Shown: in pieces, positions 33,355 to 42,000 of the stretch
Layout of the letters: the number at the start of each line of letters is the position of its first letter
How positions within the stretch are numbered: position 1 is the stretch's first letter
DNA from: G965277745 sp965277745
GTDB lineage: Bacteria; Pseudomonadota; Gammaproteobacteria; Cardiobacteriales; Cardiobacteriaceae
Reading direction: 5' to 3'
DNA length: 64,000 nucleotides
NCBI GenBank assembly: GCA_965277745.1
Contig: OZ255837.1
Span: 1-64,000 of the forward strand
Notes under the pieces: model-generated
What the model saw: only the letters and a program-made list of their open reading frames with translations
The model's database searches: none
What the model was told of the DNA's origin: nothing
Position numbers and translations under genes: made by a program

Positions 33355-34833
33355 CTATGTTCCGTCATTCAGCAGTTTTCCGATAAAGGGAAACAGATCA
33401 CTGCCCGGCAATCCCTTTTCGCCTTGTTCCGCTGCCGCGAGATCAGCCGCCGCGCTGTGTAACCATACACCTGTCAGCGCCGCCTGCCGTAACGAAAGCC
33501 CCTGAGCAAGCAGAGCGCCCAGTATCCCACTCAATACATCGTCCATAGCGGGGTTTGTCATGGGACTGTCGCCTGCTTCGCATACCCAACAATGCTCGCC
33601 ATCATCGATCAGGATTCCGGCTCCTTCGAGCACAATCACACCAGCAAACTTTTGTTGCAGTCGCCTTGCAGCGGCGAAACGGTTTTGCTCGATGTCTGCA
33701 ACCGTGCAACCCAGCAATATGGCCGCTTCATCCGGATGGGGAGTGAGTATGCGCTGGTCGTCACGCGAAGGAGATTGTGCCAGCAGATCAAGGCCACCGG
33801 CGGCGACGACCTTGTTCATTGGCTGACAAATAAAAGCGCTGAAGGACTCCCGTGCATCCCCTTCTTTGCCCAGCCCCGGCCCAATAACCAGACAGTCTGC
33901 CCATTCAAACAGAGACGCGGAATCGATGCTTTCTGTTTGCCAGCTCGAGACGATGATTTCTGGACAGGCAGTGGCAATCGCTTCAAGGTGTTCATTATCG
34001 GTGACCACCTTGGTCACCCCGGCACCGCTGCGGGTACAGGCTTCACTGGCGAGATATATCGCTCCCGACATGCCATGGTCGCCTCCCAGTATCAGTACTT
34101 TGCCGTGAGTGCCTTGATGCGCGGTGGCGTGACGGCGCAACAAAGGCGTTGGCAAAACAGCGCGATTCAACAGCAAGATATAAGCGGCTTGGTAGCTTGC
34201 AAAAACACGCCCTACTTTCAGATCATCAAGATGAAGCTGTCCTCGAAAACGCCTTGCTTCTCCGCTATGCAGCCCCTGTTTGTGGGCGATAAAACTGACG
34301 GTGTGACTGGCCGATACCGTCACCTCGCTGGCCGCTCCGGTATCGGCGTTCAGGCCAGAAGGAATATCGACGGACAAGACCTCGGCAGGATGTCGATTCA
34401 TTGCCCGAATCGCCTGCGCGTGTTCAGGGCGAAGCGGGCCGCTTAAACCCGTACCCAGCAGCGCATCGACAATAACATCCAAAGGCTCGAGCAGGACAGC
34501 GGGACACGGCGTTTGACTTCCGTTCGCATCGCGCCATGCGGCTCTGGCGGTTTTCGCATCTCCGCTTAATTTTTCAGGGTCTCCGACGTGCCAGAGCCTG
34601 ACATTCATCCCCGCTTGTTTGGCGAGCGTTGCCACAACATAGCCATCTCCGCCGTTGTTACCGCCGCCGCAAATCACCCCCAGATTTCTCGCTTCAGGGT
34701 AAAAGCGACGCAAAGCATCGAAGGTTGCTTGCCCTGCCCGTTGCATCAAAATATACATCGCCAGGCCGAGACTTCGAGCCGCTTGTTGCTCTCCAAGCTT
34801 TACCTGATGGGCGGAATATAGCTTAGACGACAT
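33355..34833 (-). CDS. nnr: Bifunctional NAD(P)H-hydrate epimerase / dehydratase
   Basis: It repairs hydrated NADH and NADPH. The 492-residue protein has the epimerase half with ICGGGNNGGDGYVVA, DALLGTGLSGPLR and SVDIPSGLNADTG. The ribokinase-like dehydratase half has VLILGGDHGMSGAI and VIGPGLGKEG. Two dehydratase motifs differ from the norm: HPDE (H366-E369) where HPGE is usual, and NPAMDD (427-432) where GGMGD is usual. The final aspartate D432 is kept. The ATG at 34833 is preferred; upstream sequence in the same frame is IS630 debris. Confidence 0.93.
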   Translation of the reverse strand: MSSKLYSAHQVKLGEQQAARSLGLAMYILMQRAGQATFDALRRFYPEARNLGVICGGGNNGGDGYVVATLAKQAGMNVRLWHVGDPEKLSGDAKTARAAWRDANGSQTPCPAVLLEPLDVIVDALLGTGLSGPLRPEHAQAIRAMNRHPAEVLSVDIPSGLNADTGAASEVTVSASHTVSFIAHKQGLHSGEARRFRGQLHLDDLKVGRVFASYQAAYILLLNRAVLPTPLLRRHATAHQGTHGKVLILGGDHGMSGAIYLASEACTRSGAGVTKVVTDNEHLEAIATACPEIIVSSWQTESIDSASLFEWADCLVIGPGLGKEGDARESFSAFICQPMNKVVAAGGLDLLAQSPSRDDQRILTPHPDEAAILLGCTVADIEQNRFAAARRLQQKFAGVIVLEGAGILIDDGEHCWVCEAGDSPMTNPAMDDVLSGILGALLAQGLSLRQAALTGVWLHSAAADLAAAEQGEKGLPGSDLFPFIGKLLNDGT

Positions 34834-34859
34834 GAAGTGACTCCAAAAATAACGGATGA

Positions 34860-35123
34860 ACAGCAGGTTATCGGTAGAGATTATAAGATGGGGCTGTACC
34901 GGATAATCATCAGGCGCCCACTGGACATCTTTGGCCAATCTATCCATACCGAGCTTGGTCGCAGGTTTGTTGCGCCTCAGACAGAGTTGTATTTTTTCTA
35001 CTATCGAAAAAAGGTTCTTATGAGAATATCGAAGCACTCGCTGGTTTGTTCAAATGTAAGCTTGAATTTCTTTTTTGTGGCAAAGACTTTTTGCCGGAAT
35101 CGGAATTTAAGAGGATGTGTCAT
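34860..35123 (-). pseudogene. Second IS630-family transposase remnant
   Basis: On the minus strand the ATG at 35123 reads THPLKFRFRQKVFATKKK, then LTFEQTSECFDILIRTFFR and a stop. In the next frame it continues KIQLCLRRNKPATKLGMDRL and AKDVQWAPDDY. This is the N-terminal domain and linker (RNKPATK) of an IS630 transposase, that is, the part missing from the copy at 31561-31820. It ends a few bases before nnr. A hairpin (GTGTCAT / CATGACAC) sits at its start. Confidence 0.75.
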
Positions 35124-35342
35124 GCCCTATATTTATGACACAACATGTTGTTTCAGCTATAGCGCTCATCAAGATCGAAAAAACCACGCTGATCAGACAT
35201 CCAAAAACCCTCCATCGATTCAATTCTTCCAGTAAATCACAAATCAATCAAAATAGATAGGTTTTTTAGATCTTCCAATCGTCTCGATCATGGCTGAAAA
35301 TGGGGCTGTTCCACCGCTTGTTTGCAAGGATGGGAAGGCAGG
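35124..35342. other. Spacer between IS630 remnant and folK
   Basis: Partly AT-rich sequence with no gene or terminator recognised; the inner end of the IS630 copy probably lies within the first 60 bases. Confidence 0.35.
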
Positions 35343-35843
35343 TCAGGCCGTTGACCATTGCCCTGTTTCGATCGGAATTTGCAAGGCGGTATCAAGCATA
35401 GCCAACAAATCGGCGACCTTGCCGCCGCCGGGCAACCGCAAACGTGCATCAATATCGGCGAGCGGTTGCAAGACAAAGGCGCGTTCGCGCATCCGCGGAT
35501 GCGGAACGGTAAGATCCGCCGTCTTGATGATTTTCTCATCGTACAGAAGAAGATCAAGGTCGAGGGTGCGCGGCCCATTTTTCACTGTCGGCTTGCGATG
35601 CTGCAAGCGTTCAACCCGTTGCAGCAGATGCAACACGCCATGCGGCACTATCTCGGTACGATAACGAATCACCGCGTTGTAAAAATCGGGCTGCTCGGTA
35701 ATGCCCCAGGGAGGCGTTCGGTATATCGCGGATGCCGCCTCTTCGCTCAATTCCACTTGTTGCGCCAAGGTTTTTCGCGCTTGCAGCAACTGTTCGAGTG
35801 GCCCCTGTTGATTCGAGCCGAAAGCGATCCAGACTCGGTTCAT
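35343..35843 (-). CDS. folK: HPPK, folate biosynthesis pyrophosphokinase
   Basis: It transfers pyrophosphate from ATP to 6-hydroxymethyl-dihydropterin. The 166-residue protein has WIAFGSNQQGPLEQLLQA, PPWGITEQPDFYNAVI, then GPRTLDLDLLLYDEK and VPHPRMRERAFVLQPL, the full HPPK signature. The ATG overlaps the pcnB stop (ATGA), the usual pcnB-folK coupling. Confidence 0.97.
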   Translation of the reverse strand: MNRVWIAFGSNQQGPLEQLLQARKTLAQQVELSEEAASAIYRTPPWGITEQPDFYNAVIRYRTEIVPHGVLHLLQRVERLQHRKPTVKNGPRTLDLDLLLYDEKIIKTADLTVPHPRMRERAFVLQPLADIDARLRLPGGGKVADLLAMLDTALQIPIETGQWSTA

Positions 35844-37180
35844 TCTCTTTTCCTTTGCGGATGACGCCTGTCGCCGCGCGGATTGGCTTTGCCGCACCAG
35901 GCCGCTTTCATCGTCGCGGCATCATGTGAAAGATCGGGATCCTCCTGCACGGCCGACCACCATTGCACGGCGTCACAAAGCGGTTCGCCAGCGGCCTCAC
36001 GGATCAACAGGAAATCATACGCGGCACGGAAACGAGGATGACCGAGCAAAGCATGCATTTTTTTCAAGCGGTTCGTGGCCAACTCGAAGCGCGCCTGAAG
36101 CGCCCATATTTCGCGGATCATGCCGCGCAGTCTGACCGGAATCGACACACGATCACAAGCCGCAAGATGCACCACATCGACTGCCTCATGCATTGCGCTG
36201 TGCCAGTTATCGCGTTCCGCGAGCAGTCCCTGGTAGTGTAGTTGGTACACCGGCCAGAGAAAGGCGGCAAAGAGAAAAGCGATGGTCACCGGCCTGCCTT
36301 CGGCGAGACGGATATCGGTGCTTTGCAGCGCCGCCCGGATCATCCGCTCGGCGTAACCGGCGAATTCCCGATTGGGATGGGAAAATACGCCATCGACAGC
36401 GGGAAAAAGTTCGCCAAACAGCCTGAATGAACGCAGGGATTCGTAACTTTTCAGGGCATGGCCACTCATGAACAATTTCTGCGTTTCGTCGAACAAACGC
36501 GCCGCGGGCACGGCATGCAACTCTTGGCGAGAATCGTCGATGGCCGCGGCGGTTTGCGCTGCCAGCGGCATTCCGAGTTTGGCGGCAAAACGCGCCGCGC
36601 GTAGCATCCGCACCGGATCTTCTCTATAGCGGATGCGGGGATCGCCGATCAGGCGGATCACGCGCTTGCGGATATCGCCCATCGCGTCGAGATAATCAAT
36701 GATTTCTTCACGCCCCACATCGTAGTAGAGCGAATTTATGGTGAAATCGCGGCGACCGACGTCTTCTTGCAAGGTGCCGTAATGATTGTCTTCGACGACA
36801 TAGCCGTGTGCGTCGCTTTTTCTTCGCGCATCAGCGTCGGCGCGGAAGGTCGCGACTTCGATGACTTCACGGCCAAAATGGATATGGGCGAGACGAAAAC
36901 GTCGGCCAATCACACGGCAATTGCGAAACAAGCCGGCGATTTCTTCCGGACGCGCGTTGGTGGCGATATCGAAGTCTTTCGGCTTGTGTCCGGTCAGCGC
37001 ATCACGTATGCAGCCGCCGACGAGATAAGCATCGAAGCCGGCGCTATTGAGTCGATGGACAATGCGCAAGGCCTTGCGGTCGAAGGTCTGCGGGTCGATT
37101 CGGTGCTCTTCGCGAGGGTAGCGAACAAGCGCGGGGGGAGCGGCTATTTCCATGCCATCCTCATGCTCGGTTTGCTTCAC
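35840..37180 (-). CDS. pcnB: Poly(A) polymerase I
   Basis: It adds 3' poly(A) tails that promote RNA decay. The 446-residue protein has DAYLVGGCIRDALTGHKPKD with the GG-x-RD and DFDIAT catalytic motif, IGRRFRLAHIHFG, RRDFTINSLYYDV, and RFAAKLGMPLA. The C-terminal part is shorter and less basic than in E. coli. Internal ATG at residue 10 is an alternative start. Operon with folK. Confidence 0.94.
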   Translation of the reverse strand: MKQTEHEDGMEIAAPPALVRYPREEHRIDPQTFDRKALRIVHRLNSAGFDAYLVGGCIRDALTGHKPKDFDIATNARPEEIAGLFRNCRVIGRRFRLAHIHFGREVIEVATFRADADARRKSDAHGYVVEDNHYGTLQEDVGRRDFTINSLYYDVGREEIIDYLDAMGDIRKRVIRLIGDPRIRYREDPVRMLRAARFAAKLGMPLAAQTAAAIDDSRQELHAVPAARLFDETQKLFMSGHALKSYESLRSFRLFGELFPAVDGVFSHPNREFAGYAERMIRAALQSTDIRLAEGRPVTIAFLFAAFLWPVYQLHYQGLLAERDNWHSAMHEAVDVVHLAACDRVSIPVRLRGMIREIWALQARFELATNRLKKMHALLGHPRFRAAYDFLLIREAAGEPLCDAVQWWSAVQEDPDLSHDAATMKAAWCGKANPRGDRRHPQRKRE

Positions 37181-37263
37181 TCGAATCGCTGCCGCCGAGA
37201 TTGTATTGCGGCTTTCTTTCGAGTCCTGTGTCCATGCGGGAAATGCTTACAACGGTACTGGCG

Positions 37264-39042
37264 TCAATACACATCTCTGACATAGCGCTTGGTTTTTTTC
37301 AATTCGCCGACATACTCCTGTGCCTGTTCTCTGGAAAGCTCGCCATGTTCGGCGATCACCTCATGCAGGGCACTGTCGACATCTTTCGCCATGTATTGCG
37401 CGTCACCACAGACGAAAAAGTAGGCACCGCGTTCCAGCCAGGCGAACAACTCGGCGCCGGCGGCGCGCATTTTATCCTGCACGTAGATTTTTTCCGCCTG
37501 ATCTCGGGAGAAAGCGAGATCAAGACGACTGAGCAGGCCGGAAGTCCGCCAAGCGGAAATTTCCTCTTCATAAATGAAATCGTTCTCGCGGGTGCGGTCG
37601 CCGAAAAACAGCCAGTTATCACCCGGCGCTCCACTCGCCTCGCGTTCTTCTAGGAAAGCGCGAAACGGGGCGATACCGGTACCGGGACCGACCATGATCA
37701 TCGCCGCAGTGGCATCGGGCGGCACCGAAAAATATCGATTCGGGGTAAGGTAACAGGGTAAGGTGTCGCCTTCCTGTACAGCCTCCGCGAGCCAAGTCGA
37801 GGCGACGCCGTGATGTGTGCGCCCTTCTTGTACATAGTGCACGCGGGCGACGGTAAGATGCACTTCCTCACCGTGTTTTTTCATGCTCGAGGAAATGGAA
37901 TACGCACGCGCTGCAAGTGGTTTGAGCACGTCAACGAAATCCTGCGCGCAAAACGCCACGCAGGGATAAGCGCGCAGGAAATCGACGATATCCCTGCCAT
38001 AGGCGAATGTCTCGTCTTCTTTGCTTTTCTCCGCTTGGAATCGTTGGGCGGGCTCTTCCTTTTCGCTACGTTGCGCCAACGCGTTTAAAAATTTCCTTGA
38101 GGGTAGGCGGATTTCCGCCTTGTCGCGCAGCAGTTCACCGAGGGCAATATCATCTCCCTGCCAACGGACGATGTCTTCCGCCGAGGCGTTGAGCGCCGCC
38201 AGAAGCTCCGCGACAAGATCCATGCGGTTGCTTGGAATTACGTTGATCACATCGCCCGCTTCATAGTGCTCGCCACTGCCGGAAAGATCAATTTCATAAT
38301 GGAGGATTTGCTTGTCCGAGCCATTACCGGAAAGTATCCGCTTGCTTTTCAACTTCGCCATCAACGGATGGTGCCGGTTATGTCTGGATTTCTTCGCCGT
38401 AAGGCCAGGCGCCGTCGGTGTATCCTCCTTCGTCCTCTCTCGCCCCCCTTTGACGGCGATAAGCGGGAGAACCTCTGCCATCCACGCAGTGGCTTTCTCA
38501 TCATAATCGATATCGCAGTCCACCCGCTCGACGATTCGCTGTGCCCCCAGCGTTTGCAAGCGCGCGTCCCATTTTTTTCCGGCCAGACAGAAATGTTCGT
38601 AACTGCTATCGCCGAGCGCGAAAACGGAGAAAACGGTTTTTTCCAGGCGCGGCGCACTATCTGCCGCCATCTTCTCCCACAGGGATTGAGCATTGTCCGG
38701 CATGTCTCCCTCGCCATAGGTGGAGGTGATGAGTAACAGACGCTCGGCCGCGACGAGTTCGGCAACCTCGAGTGAATCCATATCCCGCACCTCTCCGCCG
38801 AGGCCGAAGGACTTGGCTTGTTCGGCGCAGTCTTCGGCGAGCGCGGCGGCATTGCCGGTTTGCGAACCAAAAACGATCAACAAGGGGGCAAGCGGATTTT
38901 TCTCTTCGCTTTTCCCCTCCTCCCGTAAAGCGAGACAAGCCGATTCGAGACCGGCAAGATAGCCACTCAACCACTGCTGCTGCGCAAGACTGAAAGGTAA
39001 CTCCCGCGGCAGCAGAGGCGCGGGTTTGTGTTTATCCGACAT
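37264..39042 (-). CDS. cysJ: CysJ-type sulfite reductase flavoprotein
   Basis: This NADPH-dependent FAD/FMN reductase has 592 residues (E. coli CysJ 599). A flavodoxin domain at about 50-195 has IVFGSQTGNAAALAEDC and TSTYGEGDMPDNA. An FAD domain has RAYSISSSMKKHGEEVHLTV, then MIMVGPGTGIAPFRAFLEER and NWLFFGDRTRENDFIYE for NADPH. It ends KTKRYVRDVY, as CysJ does. CysI and CysH are not nearby; the gene follows gltB by nine bases, so its partner may be sulfite reductase elsewhere or another acceptor. Confidence 0.9.
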   Translation of the reverse strand: MSDKHKPAPLLPRELPFSLAQQQWLSGYLAGLESACLALREEGKSEEKNPLAPLLIVFGSQTGNAAALAEDCAEQAKSFGLGGEVRDMDSLEVAELVAAERLLLITSTYGEGDMPDNAQSLWEKMAADSAPRLEKTVFSVFALGDSSYEHFCLAGKKWDARLQTLGAQRIVERVDCDIDYDEKATAWMAEVLPLIAVKGGRERTKEDTPTAPGLTAKKSRHNRHHPLMAKLKSKRILSGNGSDKQILHYEIDLSGSGEHYEAGDVINVIPSNRMDLVAELLAALNASAEDIVRWQGDDIALGELLRDKAEIRLPSRKFLNALAQRSEKEEPAQRFQAEKSKEDETFAYGRDIVDFLRAYPCVAFCAQDFVDVLKPLAARAYSISSSMKKHGEEVHLTVARVHYVQEGRTHHGVASTWLAEAVQEGDTLPCYLTPNRYFSVPPDATAAMIMVGPGTGIAPFRAFLEEREASGAPGDNWLFFGDRTRENDFIYEEEISAWRTSGLLSRLDLAFSRDQAEKIYVQDKMRAAGAELFAWLERGAYFFVCGDAQYMAKDVDSALHEVIAEHGELSREQAQEYVGELKKTKRYVRDVY

Positions 39043-39051
39043 GATACATCC

Positions 39052-42000
39052 TTACGCTGATTTCGCCCTTTCGCGGATCGCTTTGGCCAGCACCGCGGCA
39101 AATTGCTCGCCAAGCACTCGAGAAAGCGCGGGAAAAGCCGCCAGCGTCTTGCGGTTACGCCGCGCGCAATCGAGGATCCAAGCATAGGTGGCAAGCGCAT
39201 AGGAATCGTAGGATTCGCGCAGACCGAGGGCACGCTGGTAATTCTTCAGACGTTGTTCGGCAAGCAAAGCGGCCAGGGCGTCGTCTTCATAGGCGGAAAG
39301 CGCCCCGGCCACGTCCGACTCAAGCCTGTCTAGCAACGGCCTGTCTTCGTTCCTCAATAGACGTTTCGCCGCATCCTCGATATCGTTCACGCCACGCTCC
39401 GCAACCGCGCACATCGCCCGATGGAGGACGCCGGCGGCAATGATCAACTCTTCGGACATCGCGTCCTTAAGGCAGGCATCAGCCGCGACTCGTCCGCCAT
39501 ACGGGAATTCTCCGGCGTATTGGCGGTTCGCCACACGCACCAGATGCCCGGCGATCGCGTGCGCAAGCTCCCCGATCATCTCCGCCCGCGAAGTGGCGGC
39601 GAGCACTTCACTTGGCAAGTGCGCGCGGCACCATGCTTTCGGGATCAGAAAATAAAAGTGCTCACGGCTTTGCGCCCAGTTCTCGAGCAGCGCACGCGCG
39701 CGCGCCGAGGCGGTGAAGTCGAGGTGACGCAACAAATGCCAACGCAGCACCTCTTCAAACGCGCCAGCCAGTTTGCTGTTCGCCGTCAGGCGATCGATGG
39801 TGACCGAATCCTGCGAGCAATGACCGGTGATCTCGCCCGAAGGATCGTATTGGAAAGCGATTCCGCCGCTCATTCCGTTTGCGAAGCCTTGGCCGAAAGC
39901 GGCGATATTGACCACGGTGCCATTGGTCATGTATTCACAGGCAAAGTCACCGACACCTTCGACGACAGCGACAGCACCGGAATTGCGCACTCCGAAGCGA
40001 TCACCCGCCTCGCCCTGGACGAACAACTCGCCGCCGGTTGCGCCGAACAGAGCAAAATTGCCGAGCAGCACGTTATCGCCTTCCGTTGTACTGCCACCGC
40101 CCGGATTATGCACGACAATGCGGCCACCGCACATGCTCTTGCCGACACCGTCGTTACAGGTGCCGCGATGATCGAGAACGATACCGCTGTTGGTGAAGGC
40201 GCCGAAACTTTGCCCGGCGGAGTTTTCCGTTATCACTACGACCGTATCGGCAGCCAGCACGCGACGGCCATTGTCCACAGTGAGCACTCTCGGGTGTGCC
40301 ATCGTCACCGACGCGTTCGGCTGGGTGTTCAAATAACGTTCCAAGTCGATGCTGAACCGTCCCCCGACACTTTTGTGAAAATTACTCAGTTCGCCGATCT
40401 CGAAGCTCAGGAAATCGTGACTGCCGAGCGTCGCGAAATCCTTTGCGAAGCCTTCCCACAGGGCGTCGTCGATCTCGAATTTGGCCTCGAGAAAGACCGG
40501 ATTCTCCACTTCCACTTCTTCGACATGGCGCAGAAAAGCGTCCATCCGGTAGTGGCCGATCAGCGCCGGATGGTCGATCATGTGCAAAAGATCGGCGCGT
40601 CCGCGCATGGCGCGCAGCGAGGGAAAGCCCAGTTGCGCCAGCCATTGCCGCACTTCCGCGGCGACATTGATGAGATACTGCGCCAATGCCCGCGGATCAC
40701 CGTCGAACACCTCGTGCGGTGTGGTCAACCCGACTGGACATTTGAGGTTACAGTTTTTCGCCATCACGCATTTGAGCATCATCAGGGCCGTGGTGCCGAA
40801 TTCGAAAGAGTCGGCGCCGAGCAGACAGGACTTGATCACGTCGAGTCCTGTCTGATGCGCACCGGAACAGCGAAGGACGACTTTATTGCGCAAACTGTTC
40901 ACCGCCAGCGCTTGATGCACTTCGGCAAGCCCCAATTCGGCGACCCGTCCGGAATGCTTGAGGCTTGTCACCTGCGCCGCGCCGGTGCCGCCGGTATTGC
41001 CGGCTACGTTGATGACATCGGCGCCGGCTTTGGCGACCCCGACAGCGATCGTGCCGATCCCTTCGGTCGAGACCAGCTTGACGATCACCCGCACCCGCGC
41101 CGCCTTGCAGTCATGAATCAACTGTGCAAGATCTTCGATCGAGTAGGTGTCGTGATGAGGCGGCGGAGAGACCAATTCCACCCCCGGCGTACCACCGCGC
41201 GCCGCGGCGATTTCCACCGTCACTTTCTGCGCCGGCAGTTGACCGCCCTCGCCGGGCTTGGCACCCTGGGCGATTTTGATTTCCAGTTCTTCCAGCTTGG
41301 GGTCGGCGAGATATCCCGCCCAGACGCCGAAACGGCCCGAGGCGATCTGTTTGATCTTACTCGCCTTGATCGTGTTGTAGCGGCGGGAATTTTCTCCCCC
41401 TTCACCACAATTACTCATGCCGCCGACCATGTTGATTCCCATCGCCACCGCTTCGTGGGCTTTTTCGAGCAGTGCGCCGTGGCTCATCGCGCCGCCGGCA
41501 AAGCAGGCGGTGATCTCGTGAGCGGGCTGAACGGCGTCGATTGCGAGTGGCGCCGGAGCCGCCGTAAGGCTCTCGAGAAAACGCCGCGCCGTGGCGGTCG
41601 CTTTGACGAACAGGCCGTGATCGCGTCGCTCCCCGATCTCGATTTCTTCTCCAAAGCGCCGCCGCAACGCCTTTTCCAGCGCCGCGTAGCGTGCTTTGCT
41701 TTCCTGTGCCAGAAGCAGCACGTAGCCATCGCCTTCCTTGGTCTTTTGCAGTCCACGGCAACTGCTGTGGCTATTCGCTTCCCCTCGATATCCTTGCAGT
41801 AGGGCGAGAAATTCTTCCGCGGTGTCCGCTTTGTCGAAATCCGCCGCAACGGCGAGAACATCGCGCAGCGTCGCCGGTTTGATGGCGCGTTCCTCGGTCA
41901 TTTTGGCGAGGAATTGGCGGTAGGCCGGCGTCATTTCATGGCTGTCGATTTCCGCCGCTGTACGCTCGGCGCAGCTTTTTCGTAAATAGCTGTCATCCTG

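Noticed and set aside
32868..33368. A 166-codon minus-strand frame in the island
   Set aside because: Arginine-rich, no ribosome-binding site, starts inside the nnr end, and no resemblance to transposases or other families.
34837..35235. A 132-codon plus-strand frame
   Set aside because: Antisense to a recognisable IS630 transposase remnant.
39421..41802. A 793-codon open frame on the plus strand
   Set aside because: Antisense to gltB; its composition mirrors gltB codons and no domain is visible.
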